DNA of 33,687 nucleotides from Rhodospirillaceae bacterium (lineage in GTDB: Bacteria; Pseudomonadota; Alphaproteobacteria; GCA-2731375): assembly GCA_002731375.1 (NCBI GenBank), contig PCBT01000006.1, positions 36,193 to 69,879 on the forward strand, in the 5' to 3' direction. Positions 19,861 to 27,803 of the stretch are shown here, one piece after another (position 1 is the first letter of the stretch; each line of letters opens with the position of its first letter). Position numbers and translations under genes: made by a program. The notes beneath the pieces were generated by a model, which worked only from the letters and a program-made list of their open reading frames with translations, searched no databases and had not been told where the DNA came from.

Positions 19861-20622
19861 CTACAGGCAAGCCTTTACGATGGGCCAGAAGTCAGCGGCG
19901 GTCAGGGAGGCACCACCAACCAGGGCGCCGTTGACGTTTTCCACCGACATAAGCTCGTCAGCATTTGCCCCCTTGACCGAGCCGCCGTAGAGCAGGCGCA
20001 TCTTCACGCCTTCATCCTTGAAGCGGCGCTTCAAGCGGCCCCGGATCGAGGCATGAACGTCGGCCACGTCCGCCGCCGTCGGCGTCAGGCCGGTGCCGAT
20101 GGCCCAGACGGGTTCATAAGCCACCACGGTGTTCTCCCCCGTGCTGCCCTTGGGCAGGCTATCCGTCAATTGCTTGCCGATCACCGCCAGGGTCTGGCCC
20201 TTTTTGCGCTCGGCCCCGGTTTCGCCGATGCAGATGATGGCGCGCAGGCCCGCACGGTGGGCTGCCTCCGCCTTGGAACGCACGTCCTTGCTGCTTTCGC
20301 AGTGATCAGCCCGGCGTTCGGAATGGCCGACAATGACATAGCCACAGCCTGCATCCTTCAGCATTTCGGCCGAGATATCGCCCGTGTGAGCGCCCGATAC
20401 ATTGGCGTGACAGTCCTGGCCGCCGATAGCGGTTCGGCTGCCTTTTACGGCCTCATGCAGAGGCGCCAACAGGGTACTGGGCGGGCAGATCAGAACGTCA
20501 CAGCCAGGCTTTTTCTCCTTACCCATGCGGGTCGCCAGTTTCTTGGCCTCGCGCAGGGCGATCGATTTCAGGCCATTCATCTTCCAATTACCGGCAATCA
20601 GGGGGCGTACCTTGGCAGCCAT
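19861..20622 (-). CDS. tpiA: Triose-phosphate isomerase
   Basis: A 253-residue TIM barrel that interconverts dihydroxyacetone phosphate and glyceraldehyde 3-phosphate. The start at ATG 20622 is supported by AGGA about 9 bases upstream and by the family N-terminus AGNWKMNG (catalytic K14). [10 protein letters not shown] contains the catalytic histidine, [11 protein letters not shown] the catalytic glutamate, and [11 protein letters not shown] the phosphate-binding loop. The open frame before 20622 overlaps the divergent phyH gene and is not used. In many alphaproteobacteria tpiA lies directly before secG; here it is about 15 kb from it and on the opposite strand. Confidence 0.97.
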   Translation of the reverse strand: MAAKVRPLIAGNWKMNGLKSIALREAKKLATRMGKEKKPGCDVLICPPSTLLAPLHEAVKGSRTAIGGQDCHANVSGAHTGDISAEMLKDAGCGYVIVGHSERRADHCESSKDVRSKAEAAHRAGLRAIICIGETGAERKKGQTLAVIGKQLTDSLPKGSTGENTVVAYEPVWAIGTGLTPTAADVADVHASIRGRLKRRFKDEGVKMRLLYGGSVKGANADELMSVENVNGALVGGASLTAADFWPIVKACL

Positions 20623-20695
20623 ATTGTTGTTTCCTTTTTCGGGACTTCGATGAGATAAGGTGTAGCATATGAAACGAGTGTGAAGTTTAGCGATT

Positions 20696-21535
20696 ATGAA
20701 AACGACGGCAATATCGGAAGAAGCCATAAGCGACCATCTGTCACGTTTGGACAGGGACGGGTTCACGGTGCTGGAGAACGCCATTCCCAAGGAACTGCTG
20801 GCCGAGTTGAAAGCCGCCCTGGCAGAAATTGAGAAAGAGCACAAATTCGGTTACCGCGATACGGCGTTCGAAGGTACGCGCACCACACGGATTTATAATC
20901 TGCTGGCCTATCACCCGGCTTTTGCCAAGGTTCCCGTGTTCAACGGCGCGCTGCCCCTGGTCGAGCGTATGTTGGATCCCGGCCTGCAGCTATCGTCCCT
21001 TTCCGCGATCTGTCCCAGCCCGGGCCAGCAGCCCCAGCCCCTGCATTCCGACAGCCAGATGATCCCCCTGCCCCGCCCACACGTAACCATCGCGGTAAAT
21101 TCCATGTGGGCGCTGAGTGACTTCAGAGAGGAAAACGGCGCCACGCGGATCGTCCCGGGCAGTCACCGTTTTGACCATGACCCGGACTATCACGGCACCC
21201 ATGACAGCATCTGCGCCGAGATGGACGCGAGCAGCATTCTGGTCTGGCACTCCACCCTATGGCATGGCGGCGGCCATAACAAAAGCGATGCCCGCCGCGA
21301 CGGTATCGCCTGTTACTACTGCGCAGGCTGGATCCGCCAACAGGAAAACCAGCAGTTGGGCATCGACATTGAGCGCCTGCGCACCTTCCCAAGGCGTCTG
21401 CAGGAGCTATGCGGCTTTTCCGTCTATCGCGGTATCTATGGCCATATCGACAATGGGGACCCGATAGAACTGCTGGGCCGCGAGCGCACCAGCAAGATGG
21501 TCTGGCAGGCCTCGGATGATAGCCAAAAAATCTAG
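20696..21535 (+). CDS. Phytanoyl-CoA dioxygenase (PhyH) family protein
   Basis: A 279-residue Fe(II)/2-oxoglutarate-dependent dioxygenase of the PhyH type. The metal triad is visible as H117-x-D119 (LHSDSQ) and H190 (LWHGGGHN), with an Arg pair at about 200 suited to hold 2-oxoglutarate. Other PhyH features are [13 protein letters not shown] at the N-terminus, [25 protein letters not shown] in the middle, and a C-terminal segment rich in aromatic residues. These enzymes hydroxylate diverse substrates; the sequence does not tell which. The gene lies in the divergent interval between tpiA and the PpiD-like chaperone, 73 bases from the tpiA start. Confidence 0.87.
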   Translation: MKTTAISEEAISDHLSRLDRDGFTVLENAIPKELLAELKAALAEIEKEHKFGYRDTAFEGTRTTRIYNLLAYHPAFAKVPVFNGALPLVERMLDPGLQLSSLSAICPSPGQQPQPLHSDSQMIPLPRPHVTIAVNSMWALSDFREENGATRIVPGSHRFDHDPDYHGTHDSICAEMDASSILVWHSTLWHGGGHNKSDARRDGIACYYCAGWIRQQENQQLGIDIERLRTFPRRLQELCGFSVYRGIYGHIDNGDPIELLGRERTSKMVWQASDDSQKI

Positions 21536-21660
21536 GCATCAGCTAGACATTAGCCACGGATTGCTAATGTTATCGACACTTGCCCGAACGTCCCGTGGTT
21601 CCTATGATGCCGCGCCGTTTGGCGGTGAATTCGAACAACTGATTGGGACCGGAAGACAAC

Positions 21661-23568
21661 ATGCTGAACGCCTTACGAAAGAGTGCACGTACCTGGGTCG
21701 TTAAAGCTTTTCTGGGCTTGATCATGCTCAGTTTCGCCGCTTGGGGCGTTGGCGATGTCTTGCGGGTGAAGCCCGAAGCCGCCGTCGTCACGGTCGGCGA
21801 CATGCAGATAACCGGCTATGAATTCCTCAATGATTTCAACCGCCAGGTCCGGCGCATGCAACAAAGCCTGGGCCCGACCTTTGATACCCAGCAGGCCCGC
21901 CAGCTAGGCATGGTCGATCAGGTGCTGCAACAGTCAATCACCCGGGCGCTGTACGACCAAGAGGTGGCCGAGCTGGAATTGACCATGTCGGACGCCGATA
22001 TCGCCGCCTGGATCAAGCGTTCATCAGCCTTCAAGAACAGTTTCGGGCGCTTCGATAAATTGCTGTTCGAGCGGCGCCTGTCGGAAAATGGCTTCAACGA
22101 GCAATCCTATATCGCGGCCTCGCGCCGGGATCTCTCACGGGAACAATTATTTGCCTCGATGATGGCCGGCACGCAGGCGCCTGGCGCGGTAGTCAAAACC
22201 TTTTTCCAATATCAGCAGGAAAGCCGCGCCTTCGAGGTTTTAAGCCTGCCCTACGACAAAATGACCGACTTTACCGCCCCGGTGGAGGCGGATCTGACCG
22301 CCTATCACGAGGCCCACAAGGATCAGTTCATGGCGCCGGAATACAGGGCCCTGTCCTATCTGACCCTGCGGCCCGAGGATTTGCTTGACGAGACCCTGGC
22401 CTCTCCCGAGGAAGTCGAAGAGGCCTATGAAGCGCGCCTGAACGAATTCACCACGCCTCCTGCCCGGGAGGTCGAACAAATCGTCGCCGCCGACGAAGCC
22501 GCGGCGCAAAAAATCGCCGGGCGCCTGAAAGATGGCGGCGATTTTTATGCCGTCGCCAAGGAATTGGCCGACATGGACAAGGCCTCGGTCAAGCTGGGCC
22601 GAATGGTCAAGGCGGATCTGCCGGAAGAAGCCGCCGATGGGATTTTTACTTTGGCCAAGGGACAAATCGGCGAGCCGGTGGAAACCGGCCTTGGCTGGCA
22701 TATTTTCCGGGTCCTGAAAATTACCGAAGGTGGCAGCAAATCCCTGGATGCAGTCCGCGAACAATTGACCCGCGACGTCAAGCTGGAGAAAGCCAGCGAA
22801 GCCATGTTCGAGCTGGCCAATAAGGTAGAAGATCAGCTGGCAGGCGGCGCCTCGATCCGGGAGGTGGCAGAAGCCTTGGGCCTGAACCACGGCGTTATCG
22901 CCGCTGTCGATCCCCAGGGCCGAGGCCGTGATAGCCAGCCGGCGGCGGGCCTGCCCAAGGCACCGGAATTCATCAAGGACGCCTTCGAGGTCCAGCCTGG
23001 CGACGAGGGACAATTGAAGGAGTCCGGCGACGGCAGCTATTATCTGGTCCAGGTCGATAAAATCATTGAAAGCACCCTAAGACCCATCGCCGAGGTGCGC
23101 GATCAGGCGCGCAAGCTGGTGGTGGCGGAGCGGCGCGCCAAGGCGGGCGCGGCACAAGCCGGCAAACTGGCCGCCGCCGTGCGTAGCGGCAAGGATCTGT
23201 CGTCACTAGCCCGGACCGGCGTCTCCACCGTTGCGACCCTGAAATCCATGAACCGCCAACAGGCGGCGGGCGATGGGCGGTTGAGCGCGGATCTAGTGGC
23301 CAAGCTGTTCCAACTTCAAAGCGGTGGAATCGCGGAAGGTGCCGCCGCGGGCGGCAACAGCCATTCCGTGGTCCGCGTGGTCAAGATTACCAGCGCCGCC
23401 CCCAAGGACGAACCAGCACAGCTGAAAAAAATGGATGAACTTGTCCGCTCCTCGATCGCAGAAGATATTCTGGTGCAGTACCGTGCCGCCTTGCAGAAAA
23501 AATACGATGTAGAGATTAACGACGGTATTATTGATAGTCTGTTTGACGGATTGAACGTACGCGGCTAA
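21661..23568 (+). CDS. PpiD/SurA-like peptidyl-prolyl isomerase, membrane-anchored periplasmic chaperone
   Basis: A 635-residue protein from ATG 21661 (GGAAG upstream). A short positively charged start leads to one membrane helix (about residues 13-30, VVKAFLGLIMLSFAAWGV), placing the rest in the periplasm. A SurA_N-like region follows (VTVGDMQITGYEFLNDFNRQVRRMQ; VDQVLQQSITRALYDQEVAEL). A parvulin-like domain covers about 265-365 (REVEQIVAADEAAAQKIAGRL; DLPEEAADGIFTLAKGQIGEPVETGLGWHIFRV is its C-terminal half). A long helical C-terminus follows. This layout is that of PpiD, which helps newly exported proteins fold near SecYEG. The classical isomerase residues are poorly conserved, so chaperone activity is more likely than catalysis. 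Confidence 0.88.
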   Translation: MLNALRKSARTWVVKAFLGLIMLSFAAWGVGDVLRVKPEAAVVTVGDMQITGYEFLNDFNRQVRRMQQSLGPTFDTQQARQLGMVDQVLQQSITRALYDQEVAELELTMSDADIAAWIKRSSAFKNSFGRFDKLLFERRLSENGFNEQSYIAASRRDLSREQLFASMMAGTQAPGAVVKTFFQYQQESRAFEVLSLPYDKMTDFTAPVEADLTAYHEAHKDQFMAPEYRALSYLTLRPEDLLDETLASPEEVEEAYEARLNEFTTPPAREVEQIVAADEAAAQKIAGRLKDGGDFYAVAKELADMDKASVKLGRMVKADLPEEAADGIFTLAKGQIGEPVETGLGWHIFRVLKITEGGSKSLDAVREQLTRDVKLEKASEAMFELANKVEDQLAGGASIREVAEALGLNHGVIAAVDPQGRGRDSQPAAGLPKAPEFIKDAFEVQPGDEGQLKESGDGSYYLVQVDKIIESTLRPIAEVRDQARKLVVAERRAKAGAAQAGKLAAAVRSGKDLSSLARTGVSTVATLKSMNRQQAAGDGRLSADLVAKLFQLQSGGIAEGAAAGGNSHSVVRVVKITSAAPKDEPAQLKKMDELVRSSIAEDILVQYRAALQKKYDVEINDGIIDSLFDGLNVRG

Positions 23569-23601
23569 TGCGTTTTGACGAACGTTAAGAGTTGAGGTGT
23601 C

Positions 23602-24474
23602 ATGCGGCCCGATGTCATTGATCTACGTGAATTCTATGGCAGCCAGCTAGGCAAGGTGGCGCGGAAACTTCTGCGCCGGCGCATCCGCCAGCTGTGGCCG
23701 GATGTAAGCGGCATGGACATGCTGGCGCTGGGCTATCCATCCCCTTATCTGTGGCCCTTCCAGGACGAGGCGGCGCGCGTGCTGGCCTTCATGCCGGCAC
23801 AACAAGGCGTACACCGCTGGCCCACAAGGGACCCCAACCGGGTTGCCCTGGTGGATGAAACGGAACTGCCCCTGCCCGACGCGAGCGTCGACAGGGTCTT
23901 GCTGGTCCACGCATTGGAAAGCGCCGAACAGGTGACGCCGCTGTTGCGCGAGGTCTGGCGGGTTCTGGCCGATGGTGGACGCCTGATGGTCGTGGTGCCG
24001 AACCGGCGGGGCATCTGGGCCCGGATGGAGCGCACCCCCTTTGGCCAGGGTCATCCCTACAGTCCCGGCCAGCTATCGCGTTTGTTGCGGGACAATCTGT
24101 TTCAACCCAACGAGCGTGCCGCGGCACTTTACATGCCGCCCCTTCGCTCCCGCATGCTGTTACGCACGGCGGGGGCCTTGGAAAAACTGGGGCAGCGTTG
24201 GGGCCACGCTTTCGCGGGCGTGGTGTTGATGGAAGCGGACAAACAGATCTACGCGGTCTCCGCCAAGCCGCGCCACCGCCGACGGCCCATCGCGGTCGCC
24301 CTGCCCGCACCGCGCACCGGTGCCACCGGCACCATTGGCATCAACAATGCCTCTGATGGGGCATTTTCCCTGGCTGGACCGGATGCCAATTTCAACTATG
24401 ATCAATGGCCGGAAGACAAGCTGGCCCTGCCGCGGAGAGATCGACGATACGGACAAATCTACGTGTTGTTCTGA
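23602..24474 (+). CDS. Class I SAM-dependent methyltransferase-like protein
   Basis: A 290-residue protein; GAGG precedes the ATG. The core resembles methyltransferase type 11: MDMLALGYPSPYLWPF where the GxGxG loop normally sits, DETELPLPDASVDRVLLVHALES (the motif with an acidic residue and LPF/LPL), LREVWRVLADGGRLMVVVPN (post-motif strand) and the WARMERTPFGQG segment. The glycine loop is degenerate (LGYPSP), so SAM binding may be altered. The C-terminal 60 residues are basic, then Ala/Gly-rich, outside the core. The substrate is unknown. It is transcribed with the preceding ppiD-like gene, separated by 33 bases. Confidence 0.78.
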   Translation: MRPDVIDLREFYGSQLGKVARKLLRRRIRQLWPDVSGMDMLALGYPSPYLWPFQDEAARVLAFMPAQQGVHRWPTRDPNRVALVDETELPLPDASVDRVLLVHALESAEQVTPLLREVWRVLADGGRLMVVVPNRRGIWARMERTPFGQGHPYSPGQLSRLLRDNLFQPNERAAALYMPPLRSRMLLRTAGALEKLGQRWGHAFAGVVLMEADKQIYAVSAKPRHRRRPIAVALPAPRTGATGTIGINNASDGAFSLAGPDANFNYDQWPEDKLALPRRDRRYGQIYVLF

Positions 24475-24479
24475 GCGCC

Positions 24480-24887
24480 ATGGCAGTTACTATCGGTTTG
24501 ACCGCCGCCACCCTGTCGCCAGCCCATGGGGCGCCGCAAATGATGGGTCTGGTCGCCTTTAATACCCCACAATCCCTGCAGTGCCAGCGCGGCCATTGTT
24601 TCGCGGAGTTCACCGCCTTTTGTTTGCAGCCCGAACGGGCTTCGCCGGTCAAGGGCACCGCCTACCGCATGCATGACGGAGCCCGTATTGCCTACGGCGG
24701 CTGCATCCACTCGGACGTGCAGCAGCCGCGTCATGGCCAGCAATTGTTCGACATCATCTACCCCTTCTGTTCAAAGCAGCCGGGGACACGCAAGAAAGGG
24801 GCCGATCCAAGGATCGGCCCCTTTTTCTTGCCCGTGCTTACATGGCCGGCCGGAACGGTTGGCCATGACTATTATTCGTCGCGGTGA
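24480..24887 (+). CDS. Small uncharacterised Cys-containing protein, probably exported; C-terminus suspect
   Basis: A 135-residue frame starting at ATG 24480, 5 bases after the methyltransferase stop. The N-terminus (MAVTIGLTAATLSPAHGAPQ) looks like a weak signal peptide with an AHG-A cleavage site, but lacks a clear positive start. The conserved-looking part is LQCQRGHCFAEFTAFCLQPERASPVKGTAY, with paired cysteines. I do not recognise a named family. The last 35 or so residues are read through a strong hairpin terminator (24798-24821), which is unusual and suggests the original C-terminus was lost by a frameshift between about 24660 and 24790. I could not locate the shift. Confidence 0.5.
   Translation: MAVTIGLTAATLSPAHGAPQMMGLVAFNTPQSLQCQRGHCFAEFTAFCLQPERASPVKGTAYRMHDGARIAYGGCIHSDVQQPRHGQQLFDIIYPFCSKQPGTRKKGADPRIGPFFLPVLTWPAGTVGHDYYSSR
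24792..24829. terminator. Bidirectional intrinsic terminator (methyltransferase operon / dksA)
   Basis: GGGGCCGATC (24798-24807) and GATCGGCCCC (24812-24821) form a perfect 10-base GC-rich stem with a CAAG loop. TTTTTCTT follows on the plus strand, and AAGAAA precedes, giving a U-rich tract on the minus strand also. It lies 42 bases downstream of the dksA stop (minus strand) and at the end of the plus-strand operon, so it can serve both converging transcripts. It is the clearest terminator in the window. Confidence 0.9.
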
Positions 24888-25291
24888 ACTCGCTCGCGGC
24901 GCTCGTGGCGCTCCTGCGCCTCGATCGACAAGGTAGCGATTGGGCGGGCTTCCAAGCGTTTCAGGCCAATCGGCTCACCCGTATCATCGCAGTATCCATA
25001 GGAACCATCTTCAATCCGCTCCAACGCGGCATCGATCTTTATCACCAGCTTGCGCTGGCGATCGCGGGTTCGCAGTTCTATGGAGCGTTCCGATTCCGTC
25101 GTCGCCCGGTCCGCTATATCGGGCGCTTGGCCGTCATCGTCCTGCAAATTCTGCATCGTACCCTGGGCATCGCGTAGAATTTCATCACGCCAGCCTTGTA
25201 GGCGTTGGCGAAAAAACTGCTGCTGCCGGACGCCCATAAATTTTTCTTTTTCAGTGGGCCGGTAATTGGAGGGAAGACTGACTTCGGACAT
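24872..25291 (-). CDS. dksA: RNA polymerase-binding transcription factor DksA
   Basis: A 139-residue DksA/TraR-family protein that binds the RNA polymerase secondary channel and, with ppGpp, adjusts transcription to growth conditions. The coiled-coil region contains the tip motif D-I-A-D-R-A (APDIADRATTESERSIELRTRD), matching the DxxDxA of E. coli DksA. The globular end has GSYGYCDDTGEPIGLKRLEARPIATLSIEAQERHE. Of the four zinc-binding cysteines of E. coli DksA only the first remains (C-x2-T and S-x2-A replace the pairs), so no zinc finger is expected. This single-cysteine form occurs in alphaproteobacterial DksA proteins. A terminator lies 42 bases after the stop. Confidence 0.95.
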   Translation of the reverse strand: MSEVSLPSNYRPTEKEKFMGVRQQQFFRQRLQGWRDEILRDAQGTMQNLQDDDGQAPDIADRATTESERSIELRTRDRQRKLVIKIDAALERIEDGSYGYCDDTGEPIGLKRLEARPIATLSIEAQERHERRERVHRDE

Positions 25292-25480
25292 GAAGCGACC
25301 TCGAAGGCTGTTGACACATGGTAGGTTACGAACGGGCGGAATATAGCCATCTCGACCAGTTGCATCAAGAAACCTTAATTAAAAAATTCATTTGCCTGAA
25401 AAGCACGTTGCCACGCCTAAAAAACGGAGTAATTAGTTATCTTATACATTCTTATGTCATTTCCATTTTCGTCAACTCAA

Positions 25481-25753
25481 TTATAACATGTAATTCAAGT
25501 CAGCAATATTATTAATAAGTGGTGGATCGGCATATTCGCCGGGACGTTCCCACAATAACTTCACCAACCGTTGCAGACGTTGCCGGGGCATGCTACCGAT
25601 CAAGAAGCGAAGGCGCAGCTGGTCCAACTCGTCGAGGATATCGTTGCTTCTGTGGACGGCCTAGCGGCGCTGTTCCGTTGCATCGGGTATTTCCTGCAAA
25701 GCCAACAGAGCATCGACACCCGATACAGCGCCCGCTGCCACCGCCAGCCTTGC
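25481..25753 (-). pseudogene. fliX: fliX remnant (flagellar assembly regulator), C-terminal part with nonsense codon
   Basis: The minus-strand frame reads ARLAVAAGAVSGVDALLALQ, EIPDATEQRR, then TAG at 25663-25661. It continues in the same frame as AVHRSNDILDELDQLRLRFL, IGSMPRQRLQRLVKLL and WERPGEYADPPLI, and ends at TAA 25483-25481. This matches the C-terminal half of FliX, the alphaproteobacterial flagellar assembly protein that works with FlbD to couple class II assembly to late gene expression. The TAG probably comes from CAG. The N-terminal half of FliX is missing, and the FlaF remnant runs directly into it, so a deletion fused the two. The last 10 or so residues do not look like FliX. 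Confidence 0.75.
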
Positions 25754-26024
25754 GTGAATGCTTATCGACCCAGATCGCGAGTGAAATAATCCCGGCCCGC
25801 ATGGGCTCGGGAAGACCATTGCTTTCCCAAGCACAGTCAGCCTGTAGCTTAAGCCATAAGCGGCGGTTCTAATGCACCGCGCGCACGACTTCCGCATGAT
25901 CTTGTTGTTCAGCCTTCATCATAGCCGCCGTAACCTGGGCAAATAACCGGTATTCGGTTTGCCGCGGATTTTCCGTGACATTTTGCATCTGTTGATAGGC
26001 CTGTTGGCATCCTTGCATTTTCAT
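25749..26024 (-). pseudogene. flaF: flaF remnant (flagellin expression regulator), nonsense codon and lost C-terminus
   Basis: Starting at ATG 26024, with GGAG 7 bases upstream, the minus strand reads CQQAYQQMQNVTENPRQTEY, RLFAQVTAAMMKAEQ and VVRAVH, then TAG at 25871-25869. It continues in frame as NRRLWLKLQADCAWESNGLP and MRAGIISLAIWVDKHSRK. This is FlaF of alphaproteobacteria, where the interrupted position is normally tryptophan (WNRRLW), so TGG became TAG. After HSRK the FlaF match stops and FliX sequence begins in another frame. FlaF normally regulates flagellin synthesis or secretion together with FlbT. Position directly after a flagellin gene is the usual arrangement. Confidence 0.82.
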
Positions 26025-26073
26025 CTGCACACTCCGAAGTCATTCGATTTGGTTTTGCTCGGCAACATCGCGA

Positions 26074-26322
26074 TTGCCCAGCCGTGATGGCCGTGTTGAC
26101 GGTTGTTTCGCCGTTGGCCAGGGCGGTTTGCGCCGACTGTAGGCCTGCAATGTCACCGCGCATGTTTTAGGCAATGGCATAGGACGAAACGTCCTCTTTC
26201 GGACCACTGACCCGAAGGCCGGCGGTGATAGCTAGTTGTGTTTTCTCCATAGCCGCGTTGGTTTTGCCAAGATTTTGCAGCGCCAACATCGCGCCAACAT
26301 TTGTGTTGACAGATAATGCCAT
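26074..26322 (-). pseudogene. Flagellin N-terminal remnant with in-frame stop
   Basis: From ATG 26322 the minus strand reads MALSVNTNVGAMLALQNLGK, EKTQLAITAGLRVSGPKEDV and SSYAIA, then TAA at 26169-26167. The frame then continues as NMRGDIAGLQSAQTALANGE and TTVNTAITAG to about 26077. This is the N-terminal D0/D1 helix of alphaproteobacterial flagellin, where AIAQNMRGD is normal, so a glutamine CAA became TAA. The rest of the flagellin, including the C-terminal helix, is absent. Between the end of the match and flaF (26025-26073) no flagellin sequence is recognisable. The gene cannot give a filament protein. Confidence 0.88.
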
Positions 26323-26390
26323 GATCATATTCCCATTTTCTATGAAACCCGCTTCTGCGGACCAGCGCATTGTGCACCCGCAGAGAAAAA

Positions 26391-26407
26391 TACAAGAAGC
26401 ATGCCAA
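26391..26407 (-). promoter_or_regulatory. Sigma-54-like promoter upstream of the flagellin remnant
   Basis: Read on the minus strand, TTGGCATGCTTCTTGTA aligns with the sigma-54 consensus YTGGCACGRNNNTTGCW. The -24 GG and the -12 G have exact spacing, and 11 of the 14 defined positions match. It lies about 70 bases before the flagellin ATG, which leaves a normal leader. Flagellin genes of several alphaproteobacteria (Caulobacter) are sigma-54-dependent, so the position supports the call. Since the downstream gene is broken, this is probably a relic; whether it is still active is unknown. Confidence 0.6.
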
Positions 26408-26598
26408 TTGGCATTGAGAAGAACCTTCGATAAGTCTTTATTTTTACAATAGTTTTTGTAATATTATATTTACTACACCTATGAGCAGGTGAGTTTTGCC
26501 GCTTGGGAAAGGTCGTCCCGGCACAAATTGACCTCTGTTGCTATTCCGCGCCGCTTTCGGCAGGATCGGAGCCGGAGAAGGCAGAATTGGGGAATTAG

Positions 26599-27792
26599 GT
26601 GACGGGACCGCTAGCTGGCTACAAAGTGATTGATTTGACCACCATGGTTGCGGGCCCGTTCGCGACCATGTTGCTAGGCGATCAGGGCGCCGATGTGATC
26701 AAGGTGGAAATCCGCGGGCGCGGTGATCATGTGCGCGCGACCGCCAACCAACAGGGCGGCTTTTCTGCCTCGTTTTTGAATAACAACCGCAATAAGCGTT
26801 CCATCACCTTGGATCTGAAACGGCCCGAGGGGCGCGATCTGCTACACCGCCTGGCCGCCTCGGCCGATGTTCTGGTGCAGAATTTCCGCCCCGGCGTGGT
26901 TGAACGCCTTGGCATCGCCGAGGCCGACATCCGCCCCCTTGCCCCAAAGCTGATCTATATCTCCATGTCCGGTTTCGGCAATAACGGTCCTTACGTGCAC
27001 AAACCAGTCTACGACCCCATAATCCAAGCGGTCTCGGGTCTGGCCTCGGTCCAGGGCGGCGGCGACAATCTACGGCCCCGCCTGGTCCGCACCGTGGTGC
27101 CCGATAAAGTGACGGCGCTGACTGCTACCCAGGCCATCACGGCCGCCCTCTTGGCAAGGGAACGCAGCGGTGAGGGCCAACACATCACCTTGAACATGCT
27201 GGATGCCATGATGCAGTTTCTCTGGTCGTCAGACATGGGGGGACAAACATTCGTGGACAATCCGTTTCCCCAGCACCGGGTTTCCGCCTTCAACGATCTG
27301 ATCTACGCCACGGCTGATGGCCATATGGCGGTCTCGGTCATGACGGATGCCCAATGGAAGGGGTTGACCCGCGCCCTGGAACAACCCGATTGGTTGGACG
27401 ATCCACGCTTCACCACCCCTGCTCTGCGAGATCGTAATTTTGACGAGCGCGTGGCTCTGACCCAAGGCGTTTTGGAAACCAAGACCAATGCCCATTGGCT
27501 GGAGCGCCTGGATGCCGAGGGCGTCGCCTGTGCGCCGGTCCTGACACGCACGGAGCTGATCGAGCATCCACAAGTTGTCGCCAATCAGGTGGTATTGCAA
27601 AGTCAGCATCCCGTGGCGGGCCCTGTACGCCAAGCCCGCCACGCAGCGCAATTCGGCGGCACACCCGCCGCGATCCGCATGCCGGCACCGGGCCTGGGTG
27701 AAAATACCGATGAAATTTTGGCCGAACTGGGCCTAGATGAAGCCGACATCGCGGATTTACGGGCCACCGGTATTGCCGGAGAAGACGGGTAG
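26599..27792 (+). CDS. CaiB/BaiF family (class III) CoA-transferase
   Basis: A 397-residue protein with a GTG start at 26599, chosen because GGGG lies 7 bases upstream and LAGYKVIDLTTMVAGPFATMLLGDQGADVIKVE is the family start. Other motifs: FLNNNRNKRSITLDLKRPEG, VLVQNFRPGVVERLG, LIYISMSGFGNNGPY with D139 (KPVYDP), the likely catalytic aspartate position, and LLARERSGEGQHI. Class III enzymes move CoA between carboxylic acids through an aspartyl-CoA anhydride. Donor and acceptor are unknown. The amidase gene follows after 11 bases, suggesting a shared catabolic role for an amide or an acid. Confidence 0.93.
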   Translation: MTGPLAGYKVIDLTTMVAGPFATMLLGDQGADVIKVEIRGRGDHVRATANQQGGFSASFLNNNRNKRSITLDLKRPEGRDLLHRLAASADVLVQNFRPGVVERLGIAEADIRPLAPKLIYISMSGFGNNGPYVHKPVYDPIIQAVSGLASVQGGGDNLRPRLVRTVVPDKVTALTATQAITAALLARERSGEGQHITLNMLDAMMQFLWSSDMGGQTFVDNPFPQHRVSAFNDLIYATADGHMAVSVMTDAQWKGLTRALEQPDWLDDPRFTTPALRDRNFDERVALTQGVLETKTNAHWLERLDAEGVACAPVLTRTELIEHPQVVANQVVLQSQHPVAGPVRQARHAAQFGGTPAAIRMPAPGLGENTDEILAELGLDEADIADLRATGIAGEDG

Positions 27793-27803
27793 AGGAAGAG
27801 TAG

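Noticed and set aside
26025-26073. Possible flagellin C-terminal end (frame LGNRDVAEQNQIE before flaF)
   Set aside because: It is loosely similar to the D0 helix but too short and without the usual terminal motif; not supportable.
25481-26322. Stop-codon recoding or readthrough (TAA/TAG inside conserved flagellar frames)
   Set aside because: The same genes also have frame changes and missing halves, both TAA and TAG are involved, and intact genes use these codons as normal stops. Decay explains all of it.
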